From the NCBI GenBank assembly GCA_003259005.1, contig QLII01000001.1:1178001-1242000 (forward strand): DNA of 64,000 nt, written 5' to 3'. The notes below the pieces were generated by a model that searched no databases, was not told the DNA's origin, and worked only from the letters and a program-made list of their open reading frames with translations. Shown in pieces: positions 49,019 through 58,801 of the stretch (its first letter is position 1; each line of letters opens with the position of its first letter). The DNA is from Spirosoma telluris (GTDB lineage Bacteria; Bacteroidota; Bacteroidia; Cytophagales; Spirosomataceae). A program made the position numbers and the translations under genes.

Positions 49019-49057
49019 GCGATTACATCCAGAATAATCCCATTCCTAAAAATCAAA

Positions 49058-49091
49058 CGGGCAGGCACGGTGACTACACTATACCTGCCCG
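49058..49091. terminator. Hairpin terminator after the YcaQ-like gene
   Basis: CGGGCAGG (49058-49065) and CCTGCCCG (49084-49091) form a perfect 8-base stem 40 bases after the stop. No T run follows on either strand, so termination strength is uncertain. Confidence 0.5.
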
Positions 49092-49131
49092 CTCAATACT
49101 ACTTGTTAGGCAGCTTAAGTAAGCAAATTTA

Positions 49132-49215
49132 TTAACCACAGAGGCACAGAGAACACAGAGTTTAAGTGGCTATATAATAGTTTTAACTCTGTGTTCTCTG
49201 TGCCTCTGTGGTTAA
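49132..49215. repeat. Inverted repeat, CACAGAGGCACAGAGAACACAGAG family
   Basis: TTAACCACAGAGGCACAGAG (from 49132) and AACACAGAGTTTA are inverted at 49183-49215 with near perfect ~31-base arms. It lies between convergent genes. Similar word repeats are known from many unrelated environmental bacteria. Confidence 0.93.
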
Positions 49216-49241
49216 AATCTTATTTTATTTTGCGTGATAAA

Positions 49242-49790
49242 TTATGCCTGCTTCGTTAACTGGATATTCATAACCAGTTTAACATCGTCGCTAACAACCA
49301 CGCCACCCGCTTCGGTTACGCCATCCCAGGTAAGGCCAAACTCTTTACGTTTGATGGTACCGGTTAGCTCGAAACCAGCTTTCGTCTGACCGTAAAAATC
49401 CTGCATTTGTCCGCCGTGTTCAACTTTCAGGGTAACGGGTTTCGTTGTACCCCGAATCGTCAGATCACCCGTTAGGTTATAACTATCGTCACCCGTTTTG
49501 GTGAAACCGGTGGAGGTAAATGTCAGTTTAGGGAAATTTTCAGCATCGAAAAAATCAGCCGACTTCAGGTGACCATCGCGTTGCTCCTGACCTGTGCTGA
49601 TGCTGTTGATATCAGCCGAAAACGAGATTTTAGCATCGGTAAAATCATCGCCAACTGTTTCAACCTGGCCTTCAAATTGACCAAAGGAACCGGTTACGGT
49701 TGAGATAACCAGGTGTTTCACTTTAAACTGCACTTCAGAGTGCGTAGGGTCAATAGCCCAGGTAGTTGCGGTTGCGGGTTGTGCTTCCAT
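49242..49790 (-). CDS. YceI-family lipid-binding protein (cytoplasmic form)
   Basis: 182 residues. WAIDPTHSEVQFKVKHLVIS opens the YceI lipocalin-like barrel, followed by SADINSISTGQEQRDGHLKS, FFDAENFPKLTFTST, and a closing VSDDVKLVMNIQL. The barrel binds isoprenoids or fatty acids in a long hydrophobic channel. No signal peptide is present, so this copy is probably cytoplasmic. Single-gene unit with terminator-like repeats after it. Confidence 0.95.
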   Translation of the reverse strand: MEAQPATATTWAIDPTHSEVQFKVKHLVISTVTGSFGQFEGQVETVGDDFTDAKISFSADINSISTGQEQRDGHLKSADFFDAENFPKLTFTSTGFTKTGDDSYNLTGDLTIRGTTKPVTLKVEHGGQMQDFYGQTKAGFELTGTIKRKEFGLTWDGVTEAGGVVVSDDVKLVMNIQLTKQA

Positions 49791-49901
49791 TGTCTTTTCG
49801 GTTTATTACGTGTAATGGTATTTGATGTATATACATTTAATTTCACAAAAATGTTTCAGAAAGGTCAGATAAAATTTGATTTTCTTTCGGCACTGATTAC
49901 T

Positions 49902-51473
49902 CTACCGGTCTGCCATTCCTTTTTCTGCGTTTTCCGGTACTTTGGTCAGTTCCATACCACCACTGTTTAGTTTGGCAACTTTCCCCTTAGTATCCAGGCT
50001 GAAAATAACGGGATCTTTGCCATTCCAAAACTGATCATAGGTGAGTCGAAATGTATCGAAATGCCAGTGATTCAGATAGCCGGTCAATAGGTTATTGATC
50101 GACGCATAGAGTTTACCTTCTTTGAGCGTTATCTCAACTTTCCCATACAGCGGATCGGTATACAAGCCTACATAGGCGGCCAACGGCAACGAAGGTTTCG
50201 TGTTCAGTACACGCATACTATCAGTTTTATATTCAGCTGCTTTGCCCTTTTGTTTCAGACCGCCATATAACTTCAGGAAGTCAGCGCTCCAGTCGTTGGA
50301 CAGTCCCAACCGAGTATCGAACCCTCCAAATTCATCAAAAGCGCGATACATAAGCGCGTGACGCAGTTCGGCGTGGTCAAGGTTCCCCTGCACGTAGACG
50401 GCCAGTTTCTGATCAGGCAATTGCCCATGAATAGCGACCATACCTGTCAGGCTGCCCGTATGAAAATTTACCCGATGACCGCGGTAGTCGTGCTGAAACC
50501 AGCCCAGGCCATAGGTTTTCCAAACGGGCCGGGTTAGCTGCTGGGTTGGGTAAAACTGGGCATCCGTTACCAGGGTTTGTGGCTTGAATAATTCGGCCCA
50601 GGTAGCCGGTTTCAGTAGGACTTTGCCATTAAAACGACTGCTATCGAGCATACAGATCATCCAGTTAGCCACGTCATCGGGACATGTCCAGATCGAACCA
50701 GCCGGACCAACGGCATCTACTAACCCTTCTTCAAGCCGACTGTTTACCGCACGTACGGTATCGTTAATTTCCATGTGCGGCTTGGCGCGGTTCGACTCAT
50801 CAGCGACCTCCCGGAAAAGCGCTTTTGTCCGACGCATGCCCAAGGGTTCAAAAATGCGGGTATGAACAAACACATCCCAGGGTGTTCCGCTTACTTTTTC
50901 GATGACTTTGCCAGCCGCTAAATACATGATATTCTGATAAATAAAGCTCGACCGCAGGGAGTAAGACGGTTTGATGAGTCGCATCCGATGCAGAATTTCG
51001 TCGGACGGAATCTGCATCGCTGCCCAAAGTACATCGGCATTACCAACGCCGGTATTATGAATCAATAAATCCCGGACCCTAATTTCACGGGTAACAACCG
51101 GGTCATACAATTGAAAATCGGGCAGGTAATTCACCACCGGATCATCCCAGTGCAGTTTCCCCTCATCGACCAGCATGCCGATACAAGCGGCTGTCATGGC
51201 CTTCGTCGTTGAGGCCATCGCAAAGAGGGTCTGTGTATCGACGGGTTCAGCGTGGCCAAGTTTACGAATACCATAGCCTTTCTTTAACAGCACTTTCCCT
51301 CCTTTTACAACCGTAACGGTAAGTCCGGGTACATGCCAGTCGCGAACGGCCTGCTGCACATAGGCATCATAACGAGCGATTGGATCAACAGTGGATTTCT
51401 TTGATTGAGCCGCGCTAACGTGGGGAAAGAACAGGTAGCTCAGTAGTGTGGCGAAGAGGAGATTATTTTTCAT
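49902..51473 (-). CDS. Serine hydrolase, class C beta-lactamase family
   Basis: 523 residues from ATG 51473 with signal LLFATLLSYLFFPHVSAAQ; the longer frame from 51602 is not credible. The SxxK motif is in FAMASTTKAMTAACIGMLVDEG, the Tyr motif Y-Q-N in SSFIYQNIMYLAAGKV, and HTGSLTGMV is the KTG-like third motif. The C-terminal ~110 residues form a DUF3471-like lipocalin domain. It probably acts as a periplasmic peptidase or esterase rather than a resistance enzyme. Intact, unlike the second family member at 56137. Confidence 0.93.
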   Translation of the reverse strand: MKNNLLFATLLSYLFFPHVSAAQSKKSTVDPIARYDAYVQQAVRDWHVPGLTVTVVKGGKVLLKKGYGIRKLGHAEPVDTQTLFAMASTTKAMTAACIGMLVDEGKLHWDDPVVNYLPDFQLYDPVVTREIRVRDLLIHNTGVGNADVLWAAMQIPSDEILHRMRLIKPSYSLRSSFIYQNIMYLAAGKVIEKVSGTPWDVFVHTRIFEPLGMRRTKALFREVADESNRAKPHMEINDTVRAVNSRLEEGLVDAVGPAGSIWTCPDDVANWMICMLDSSRFNGKVLLKPATWAELFKPQTLVTDAQFYPTQQLTRPVWKTYGLGWFQHDYRGHRVNFHTGSLTGMVAIHGQLPDQKLAVYVQGNLDHAELRHALMYRAFDEFGGFDTRLGLSNDWSADFLKLYGGLKQKGKAAEYKTDSMRVLNTKPSLPLAAYVGLYTDPLYGKVEITLKEGKLYASINNLLTGYLNHWHFDTFRLTYDQFWNGKDPVIFSLDTKGKVAKLNSGGMELTKVPENAEKGMADR

Positions 51474-51573
51474 AATGGCAGGTTTACCCCTCCAATATAG
51501 CGCTTTAGGGCCTATTATGACGTAGAAACGCCTTTTTTTGCGAATGATCACCAAATCATCCATTCGTCTGGAG

Positions 51574-51581
51574 TAAATTTG
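51574..51581 (+). promoter_or_regulatory. Candidate -7 box for the M28 peptidase gene
   Basis: TAAATTTG is a perfect TAnnTTTG box 32 bases before ATG 51614. No TTG lies 18-20 bases upstream, so the match is partial. Confidence 0.4.
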
Positions 51582-51613
51582 CTCTACACAACTCGTCGAC
51601 ATATAACGAAACT

Positions 51614-53126
51614 ATGATTTATCAGAATTACAGCCCGATCCGGTCTCTACTTATGGTTGCTTTAGCCGTAACCCTATTTGCTGGACACCCTTCGGCTAGC
51701 CATGCTCAATCGAAACCCAGCACAGCCAAAACAGCGAATGGCCTGTCGGCCATCAAGGAAAGTGATATTAAACGGGATCTCTTCACGCTGGCGGGCGATC
51801 ACTTCCGGGCCGTGAAGGGGTTCACTTGATGAACTGAAGGCTTCGGCCTGGATTGCCGACCAGCTTCGGGCAATGGGTATGCAACCCGCTGGCGACGATG
51901 GTACGTTCTTTCAGTTTTTTCACATTCAACGGACCCGCATCACCGAAACCAGCCGGTTGAGTATTGGTAGCCACCAGCTCACACACGGTCAGGATGCCTT
52001 TATTCTGGCTCCCGCCATTGCGTCGGTTGATGCACCGCTTGTCTTCATTGGCAAAGGAACCCCGGAAGAGCTGGCGAAAGTCGATGTTAAAGGGAAGGCC
52101 GTAGCCCTGGAGTTTTCGGGAACTGGGCCTGCCGAAATTAGCTATCGCCGGTATCTGTTTGGCACCATGAATCGGCGGGCGGCTGAACTGGTCAAAGCAG
52201 GCGCTCTGGCCGTCGTGTGGGTTTCGGATACACAGGCTCAATTTTATTTTGATCGCTGGACAACGGGCCTCGAACGTGGGCGGTACGATTTACCGGGTGG
52301 GGCCAATACACGTGTCTTTTCTCAGGCCCCTACGGTATGGCTTCCGGCCAGTGCGCTGGAATGGGTCAAACAACCGAACCAGCAGTTCACTAATGTCGTA
52401 AACGTTGAAAGTTTCAATTACCCATCTGTCAATATCGTAGCGAAAGTACCTGGCACCGATCCAAAACTGAAAGACGAATATGTGCTCTTCAGCACACACC
52501 AGGACCATGACGGTGTTCGGCGGGCTGTAGCGGGCGATTCAATCTGGAACGGTGCCGATGATAACGCCAGCGGTTGTGTAGCGACGATGGCTATTGGGCG
52601 GGCATTTGTTCAGAAACCAGGGAAACGGTCAGCGCTTATTGTCTTCCATGGTGCCGAAGAACGGGGGTTGCTTGGGTCTCGCTATTTTGTGGAGCATCCA
52701 ACCGTACCGAAAGAATCCATTGTAGCCGTATTGAACGCCGAAATGATTGGCCGTAACGATCCGGATAGTGCCGCTATTCTGGGCCAGCAGCCACCGCACC
52801 GCAACTCGACGGATCTGGTCAATGCCGCTCTGGCAGTCAACGAATCGGATGCTCACTTCAAACTGGATATGCTTTGGGATAAACCCGAACATCCTGAAGG
52901 CTGGTATTTTCGTTCCGACCACCTCCCCTACGCTCGTGCGGGCGTTCCGTCCATTGCGTTCACCACGCTTCTTCACCCCGATTACCACACGCCCAAAGAT
53001 GAGCCTGATCGTATCAATACGGCCAAAGTAACGCGTATCGCCAAATGGATTTACCTAACGGGTTGGGATGTAGCCAACCGACCAGCGCGTGTACGCGTAG
53101 ACGAAGGGTTTAAACTGGAACGGTAA
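51614..53126 (+). CDS. M28 family metallopeptidase, two frameshifts (51807-51820)
   Basis: Two missing G, in runs at 51807-51809 and 51817-51820, split the gene. Restored, it reads DHFRGREGGSLDELKASAWIAD and gives 504 residues. Signal peptide: SLLMVALAVTLFAGHPSASHAQ. A PA-like insert (~150-230) precedes the catalytic part with STHQDHDGV, NGADDNASGCVATMAIG, FHGAEERGLLGSRYF and NAEMIGRND, which hold the di-zinc ligands and the catalytic Glu; a later His is in FTTLLHPDYHTPKDEPD. Secreted aminopeptidase. Two deletions within 14 bases in an otherwise conserved gene point to sequencing error. Confidence 0.85.
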
Positions 53127-53132
53127 GTTAGT

Positions 53133-53520
53133 TGTCATTTAATAGTCAAGTATTGTCATTGATAGTCATTTGTGGCATTAATGATTTGTATTCAATAAGC
53201 GCCGGTATTTTTTCATTCTCGCCGGGTTAATTGAGTTGCATTAAATAATCGCCGGTATTTTTCATTCTCACCGGGTTAAAACCCGGTGAGAATGAAAAAT
53301 AAAGCGAGGCATTTCGTCGATTAATTTGCTCAACTCAATAAACCCGGCGCAAAAACACCGAACACATCAACTGCACCGGTTTTAACCCGGCGAGAATGAA
53401 AAATAAAGCAATGTATTTCGTCGCTTAATTCCTTCAATTTAATAATGACCATTGGTTGGTAAACCCGCATGCCCTATGGACTTGCCAAATAATGACTATC
53501 AATGACCACCAATGACTTCT
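53133..53520. repeat. Composite repeat array with direct and inverted copies
   Basis: Fills the 395-base gap between two convergent genes. Outer words (TTGATAGTCATTTGTGGCA near 53158-53177 and TGCCAAATAATGACTATCAA near 53483-53502) are inverted. Inside are two direct copies of a ~38-base unit ending TTTCATTCTC(G/A)CCGGGTT (to 53228 and 53277). Two ~62-base direct copies follow, starting AACCCGG(T/C)GAGAATGAAA at 53280 and 53383. The second and third units form a near perfect palindrome around 53278. Confidence 0.85.
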
Positions 53521-53521
53521 A

Positions 53522-54199
53522 TTAAGGTGCCCTCAACACATAGCCCTCACCGATAACGGTATGAATGAGTTTGGGAGCTCCTCCCTCATCGATCTTCTTC
53601 CGCAGCAAGCCTACGTACACTTCAATCGAGTTGCTGCTCATAGCGTACTGCATATCCCAAACCTGCTCGGCAATGGTAACTCTGGAAATAACCCGCCCCT
53701 GATTCCGCATCAGATATTCCAGCAACTGAAACTCTTTGGCGGTCAGGTTGATCGGACGGTTGCCGCGCCGGGCAGTGCGTTCGTCCAGATTCAGAACAAG
53801 ATCAGATACAGTCAAAATTGACTCCGATTGCAGATGGCCGGTTTGTCGGCGAGTTAATGCGCGAACCCGCGCCATCAGAATATCAAACTGAACAGGTTTC
53901 ACCAGATAGTCATCCGCCCCAACATCTAAACCCGTTACAATATCCTGCGTGGTGCCTAGCGCACTAAGCATCAGAATAGGAGTCTCAATTTCCTGTTTCC
54001 GGAGAGCAGCGACCATATCCTGGCCATTCTGACGGGGCAGGTTAACGTCGGCAATAATTAGGTCATAGGGGTAATCGAGCGCCATTTTCTGTCCCATGAG
54101 CCCGTCGGAGGCAATCTGAACATGAAAGCCACTGGCCTCTAATCCTTTCCGGAGAAATCCGGCAATCGACGCTTCATCTTCGACGATGAGTATATGCAT
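53522..54199 (-). CDS. OmpR-family response regulator
   Basis: 225 residues, intact. Receiver: acidic pair in IVEDEASIAGF, phosphoacceptor Asp51 in DLIIADVNLPRQNGQ, and Lys of DDYLVKPVQFD. The winged-helix output domain has INLTAKEFQLLEYLMRNQG, SSNSIEVYVGLLRKKID and HTVIGEGYVL. No kinase gene is adjacent, so its partner is elsewhere. It closely parallels the regulator at 19700 but keeps the Asp that the other lacks. Confidence 0.95.
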   Translation of the reverse strand: MHILIVEDEASIAGFLRKGLEASGFHVQIASDGLMGQKMALDYPYDLIIADVNLPRQNGQDMVAALRKQEIETPILMLSALGTTQDIVTGLDVGADDYLVKPVQFDILMARVRALTRRQTGHLQSESILTVSDLVLNLDERTARRGNRPINLTAKEFQLLEYLMRNQGRVISRVTIAEQVWDMQYAMSSNSIEVYVGLLRKKIDEGGAPKLIHTVIGEGYVLRAP

Positions 54200-54271
54200 A
54201 GTGATAAACGTTGGGGCGAAATTAGAAAAACTTCAGCACCAACGTATCATATCCTCCATGTCGTCCACTCA

Positions 54272-54343
54272 GATCCCATAGAAACTAAAGAATCCATAGA
54301 AACAATAGAATCAATCGCTACGGCGACCCGGTAGAATCTAGTT
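54272..54343. repeat. GAATCCATAGAAACAATAGAATC word repeat
   Basis: Tandem CCATAGAAACTAAAGAATCC-type words followed by a GC-rich stretch and AGAATCTAGTTTGACAA. It resembles half of the GATTCTATTGATTCTT family seen elsewhere, with no clear second arm. Confidence 0.5.
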
Positions 54344-54358
54344 TGACAAAGCAATAGT

Positions 54359-54387
54359 AAAGCCCAATTCAACTGAACTGGGGCTTT
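54359..54387 (-). terminator. Terminator of the DUF3300-like gene
   Basis: AAAGCCC (54359-54365) pairs with GGGCTTT (54381-54387), with further partial pairing of AATTCA/TGAACT inside. On the minus strand TTTACTATT follows. Confidence 0.6.
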
Positions 54388-54422
54388 GACGATAGGGTAA
54401 TCGCTATACTGATCAATTAGTT

Positions 54423-55798
54423 TTATCGACGGCCACCGCCACCGTGGAAACCGCCACCACCGTGAAAGCCCCCGCCACTGAAACCACCACCCAATGACCG
54501 CATACTTCCGCCACCCCAGGATTGAGAATGGTAAATATTGGCATTGGTTCCCTGATAACGGCCTGGTGCCGCTACCCTGGCACCATTGTTTACACTACCT
54601 GAAGAGCGGGTGTATTGGCCTGCATTCGTTAACCAGTTCGCACGGGCATTGCCAAATCCAGCGGTCGGCCCAAACGCCCGATGGGCTGCCGACATAAAGC
54701 CCACATTGCCGGGTGTCAGGATACGATGCGCCCCATGTTATGGGTGTAATAGGTATTGAACCGGTTATACAAGTGCGGGTACACATATCGTCCCGATCCA
54801 AAAAACCAGTTTGAGAATCCCAGCGAAGGCAAACCAAACAGCACCATATTACCCCCTAAGCCGTAATAGAAACCGGTTCCATACCACCATGCCGATGGAT
54901 ACCAAAGGGGTGAGGCATACCAGTAAGGATACCCAAAAAAGAAGGAATACGGATTCTGATAATAATACGAACTATTCACCCAGGCTGGGTTCGGATTGAT
55001 ACCCGTATTGTAGCCATTCGCCTGCGCGTAGGCCTGTCCAGCCTGCTGCAATTCCTGTCTGGCCTGCGGGTCATTGTTCAACTGATTCTGATAATCGGCC
55101 AGTTCCTGTTGATTCTGAACCTGTAAGCTGTCGTGCAGAGCGGTTAAATCTTTCGTCACCTGATCGGGATTAGCCTGATAGGCTTCGCCTAAACGAGTTG
55201 TCTTGTCGATCTGATCGGTCAGTTGAGACATCACATCGGGCATCTCTATCAATTGCCGAAACGCGCTTTGGGTTGGACTATCCAATGGACTGATCAGGTT
55301 GTCGAATGCCTGCTGTGCCTGCTGATTGATGTTGTCAATCTGAACCAGATCAGCATTGTGATGGCGATACAGTTTCCAGGCAGATGTCTGCAAATTGGCG
55401 GGCATCGTCTTTGTTAGGGCATTCACCGTTTGTTCGTTAGACCCCGCTGGTAAGGTAGCCAGTGCATGCAGTATATCGGGATAACGGGACAGGTCATAAA
55501 ACCAGCCTTGTTTCGTCTGACCGTAAGATTGGATCAGGCTCGTAAATGCCTGTTCACTGGTTGCCCGTTGTTGCGCCAGGGCCGTGAACACATTGGGTTG
55601 CACACTGGCCAGCAGGATCGACCGGCGCACATCGTCGCGATACGGTGCTATGGCCGATAGTATGGTTTGATCATCTATGGGTGCGGTCTGCTGATCAGGT
55701 ACTGTAGTTTGGGCTATGGTAGTTTGCCATCCTGCCGACAACAGCCCAAGGGTCAGCACCAGTGCTTTGGTTGGGATGAATTGGATGAACGTTTTCAT
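54423..55798 (-). CDS. DUF3300-like exported protein with Gly/His-rich tail, frameshifted at ~54732
   Basis: One G added in the run at 54731-54734 replaces an early stop and links to RILTPGNVGFMSAAHRAFG, giving 458 residues. A signal peptide precedes a helical region resembling DUF3300 (TILSAIAPYRDDVRRSILLA, then FYDLSRYPDILHALATLP). A Gln/Asn-rich coiled section (~200-250) follows, then an aromatic membrane-like stretch (YYQNPYSFFFGYPYWYASPL). The C-terminus is a GGGF-H-GGGG repeat ending in Arg-Arg. Probably outer membrane or periplasmic. The function of the family is unknown. Glycine-rich tails of this kind occur in surface proteins. Confidence 0.7.
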
Positions 55799-56136
55799 GA
55801 TTTTTGCGAAGCCTTTTGGCCTACATTTTTTGTACAGTTAGTTAAAATAACCATCAGCAGACAAGCCCGATTTCGGCAAAAATTCGGAGCAAACTTAGGT
55901 CGCATCTGCCCGTCTTGCTGACTATACAAACAACGTTATAGGGACTAAATAAGGAGTAAAAGGCGGGTTAATGTTTCGTTAAAAATGTTTTTTCTGACAG
56001 GATTTACAGGGTAAAACAGGATTTTCATTTCTATAAAATCATCCTGTTTTATCCTGTAAATCCTGTCAGAAAAAAAACTTGATTAACTTCGGGATCTTCC
56101 TGTCAAAACCTCGACAAATTACGCCATCAACAACCC
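55799..56136. repeat. Gap with GACAGGATTTACAGG inverted repeat (55988-56075)
   Basis: The divergent gap holds no gene. TTTTTTCTGACAGGATTTAC (from 55988) and AGGGTAAAACAGGAT are inverted by ATCCTGTTTTATCCTGTAAA (from 56041) and TCCTGTCAGAAAAAA, with arms of ~35 bases and one mismatch region. Part of the same words (CATCCTGTTCATCCTGTCAG) recurs at 60289-60306. Confidence 0.85.
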
Positions 56137-57310
56137 ATGACACCCCCTCTTCTCCGCAAACTCAGTCTCTATACGCTGGCATTTGCTACCCTGGTAGCCT
56201 GCCAGCGACCTACTGCTCAATCCAAAACGTACTTCCCGCCCAAAGGTGATAACTGGGCACACCTCGCTCCCGAAAAAGCAGGCCTGGACGCAGCTTTGCT
56301 GGATCAGGCCGTTGCCTTTGCAAAAACGCAGGAAACAACGCAGATGACGCCTAATTTTTCCACTCAGGAAGAGATATTTGGCAAACTCCTGGGGCCGATG
56401 CCCACCAGCCGGGCCGCTACGAATGGTATTGTACTCCGGCATGGGTATATCGTAGCCGAATGGGGTGATACACAACGGGCTGACCCAACCTATAGCGTCG
56501 CCAAAAGTGTCTTATCGACGGTAACCGGCATCACAATTAAACGGGGCATGATTCCAGACATCCACGATACGGTCGCAAAACTCATTCATGATGGGGGCTA
56601 TGATTCGGAACAGAACAAGGCGATAACCTGGGAAAATCACCTGACCCAAACCAGCGAATGGGAAGGAAACCTGTGGGGTAAAAACAGCGATTTCGTCGGA
56701 AAGGAGGCTTTTGGCAAAGGCGAACGCAAGCCAAGGACTCTCCAAAAACCCGGCACCTATTACGAATATAACGACGTTCGGATTAACAGGCTGGCACTCT
56801 CGCTACTTCGTTTATGGAAAAAGCCAATTCCCGATGTAGTTCGTGACGAAATCATGACTCCCATTGGCGCTTCGAACACCTGGCAATACATCCCCTATCC
56901 AAATGCCGTTGCCGATGTCGATGGAAAACAACTGCCGTCGGTAAGTGGCGGAACCCGCTGGGGGGTGGCCTTCGGATCAATGCCCGCGACGAAGCTCGAT
57001 TTGGGTATTTGTTTTTGCGACAAGGTCGCTGGGAAATCAGCAGATTGTTTCCGCCGACTGGGTCAAAAAAGCAACGTCCCCCAGTCCCGTCGGCCCTGAC
57101 TATGGTTATTTGTGGTGGCTCAATACCGGTACCAGTTCAACGGGTAAAAAAGCCTGGCCGGATGCACCAGCCACCAGTTATGCCGCCCTGGGTGCAGGGC
57201 AAAACACGATCTGGGTAGACCCCGAACACGACATCGTGATTGTGTGGCGCTGGCACAACGGTAGCCCAAACGAGTTAATTAAACGCGTACTGGCAGCCGT
57301 AAAAAAATAA
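56137..57310 (+). CDS. Serine hydrolase, beta-lactamase family, two frameshifts (~56962, ~57032)
   Basis: One G added in the run at 56960-56965 and one at 57031-57033 join three frames into 391 residues. A lipoprotein-like signal (TLAFATLVACQRP) is present. The SxxK motif is in PTYSVAKSVLSTVTGI, the Tyr motif Y-N-D in GTYYEYNDVRINRLALSLL, and the repaired middle reads SGGTRWGGGLRINARDEARF followed by GYLFLRQGRWGNQQIVSADW. The end GAGQNTIWVDPEHDIVIVWRW is typical of the family. Probable periplasmic esterase or peptidase. Both breaks are in G runs. Confidence 0.83.
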
Positions 57311-57340
57311 CGAATTGGAATGATGTTTGCCTGTTATGTA

Positions 57341-57425
57341 ACGCGGACCTCCGGCCCGCACAGCCGTAGGCTAAAATAAGCACATGAAAATTAGCCTATG
57401 GCTACGCGGACCAGAGGTCCACGCT
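57341..57425. repeat. GC-rich imperfect inverted repeat
   Basis: ACGCGGACCTCCGGCCCGCA (from 57341) with AGCCGTAGGCTA is inverted by TAGCCTATGGCTACGCGGAC and AGAGGTCCACGCT ending 57425. It lies 19 bases before the thioredoxin-like gene. Confidence 0.8.
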
Positions 57426-57444
57426 ACTTAACCTAAACCTAGCT

Positions 57445-58680
57445 ATGAACCTTATCAAGTTTGCTTTACTTCTCTGCCTGATCGGACTCGGTCAAACCTT
57501 TGCACAGTCCATTTATCAGGGGCCGCAGCCCGAAACACTCTTTACGGCAGAGTCCGAAAAGGCATTCCTGAATGACTTTAAAGCAACATTCAAGGCTGAT
57601 TTTGACGCCACCAGTCAATATGCCCGGCTACAAACTACAGGGTTGGATGCCTGGGAGATGGGGCTTTTTGACGCCCGTAAAGCCCAATCTACCTTCTATA
57701 AGGCTTTTCCACAAGCCAGTCAGTTCTCTGAGGGCTTCAGGAAATATATGGAGGCTTGTATTCGCTGGAATTATTGGCATCTGTTGCTGGCCTATCCCGT
57801 TCTTCGTGGAAATGCCCAGACTGCACAGGCAAGTCTGATGTCGCTTCCATCGGTTATGGTCGAGGAACTGACTTCCCTGAACGTGAATGACGAAGCGGCT
57901 TTAGCTGCGGAACCGTATCAGAATTTTCTATTTTTTTACGTTACTTACTTCAATTCAAAGGCCCGGAATTTTGTAAAATATACGCCAACCGACATTCAGA
58001 CCAGTATGTCTGATAAGGCTACCTATGCTCGTCAGCATTTGACGGGGAAGCCCTATCAGTATGCCCTGGCACGAGTGCTGGTCGAAAATTGCGATAAAAC
58101 GCCACCGTCGTCGGTTCGGGAGGTGTTTGGCTTATTGAGCAATACGCCTAATTCGGCTGCTTATGTAATCGCTGTAAAAGCTCGTTGCGGAGAGGTGATG
58201 ACCCGCAAAGACGAACCTGTTGTGGCGGCATCAGACAAAAAGAAGACGGTAGACCCTAAAGCATTTTCATTTGCCAATCAAAACGGCGAACCCGTTACCC
58301 TCGATGAATTTAAAGGGAAAGTTGTTTACCTCGATGTATGGGCAAGCTGGTGCGGTCCCTGCCGAGCCGAATTTCCCTTTTCCAAACAACTTCAGGAACG
58401 CCTGACCAAGAAGCAGAAAGAGCAGGTCGTTTTTCTTTACCTATCCATCGACGATACTGAAGAGGTCTGGAAAAAAGCGCTTAATACCCTCCAGCTACAA
58501 GGCGAACAGGGGTTATCGAAAGGCGGATGGAAATCCAGAACAGTTCAGTATTTTGGGATTCAGAGTATACCCCGCTACATATTGATCAATAAAAATGGAC
58601 AGGTCACCGATGCCGATGCCAAGCGACCCAGCATGACCGATGCCATTCTGCAGGACATTGTTAAGCTAATTGGCGAATAA
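57445..58680 (+). CDS. TlpA/ResA-like thioredoxin-fold protein
   Basis: 411 residues. Sec signal (FALLLCLIGLGQTFAQ), then an all-helical N-terminal domain (~25-260) common to Bacteroidota TlpA-like proteins, then a thioredoxin fold (265-411). The latter contains DVWASWCGPCRAEFPF with the redox CGPC pair, LYLSIDDTEEVWKKAL and a cis-Pro in IQSIPRYILINKNG. It is a periplasmic thiol-disulfide reductase for cytochrome maturation or protein repair. Intact single gene. Confidence 0.93.
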   Translation: MNLIKFALLLCLIGLGQTFAQSIYQGPQPETLFTAESEKAFLNDFKATFKADFDATSQYARLQTTGLDAWEMGLFDARKAQSTFYKAFPQASQFSEGFRKYMEACIRWNYWHLLLAYPVLRGNAQTAQASLMSLPSVMVEELTSLNVNDEAALAAEPYQNFLFFYVTYFNSKARNFVKYTPTDIQTSMSDKATYARQHLTGKPYQYALARVLVENCDKTPPSSVREVFGLLSNTPNSAAYVIAVKARCGEVMTRKDEPVVAASDKKKTVDPKAFSFANQNGEPVTLDEFKGKVVYLDVWASWCGPCRAEFPFSKQLQERLTKKQKEQVVFLYLSIDDTEEVWKKALNTLQLQGEQGLSKGGWKSRTVQYFGIQSIPRYILINKNGQVTDADAKRPSMTDAILQDIVKLIGE

Positions 58681-58708
58681 CTAAATAGAATTGGTATCAC
58701 TTGAATGT

Positions 58709-58763
58709 GTCGATTCTATGGATTCTTAATGGTTCTAATGACTTAAGAATCCATAGAATCGAC
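58709..58763. repeat. Perfect 20-base inverted repeat, GATTCTATGGATTCTTA
   Basis: 58709-58728 is exactly inverted at 58744-58763 with a 15-base loop. It is followed by CCCGAGAATCAAAATTGGACC, which is shared with 11370-11389. It separates convergent genes and likely ends both transcripts. Confidence 0.9.
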
Positions 58764-58801
58764 TGCTCCGGCGGCCCGAGAATCAAAATTGGACCAATAT
58801 C

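Noticed and set aside
53133..53520. CRISPR array
   Set aside because: Repeats are few, irregularly spaced and of mixed orientation, and no cas gene is in the window.
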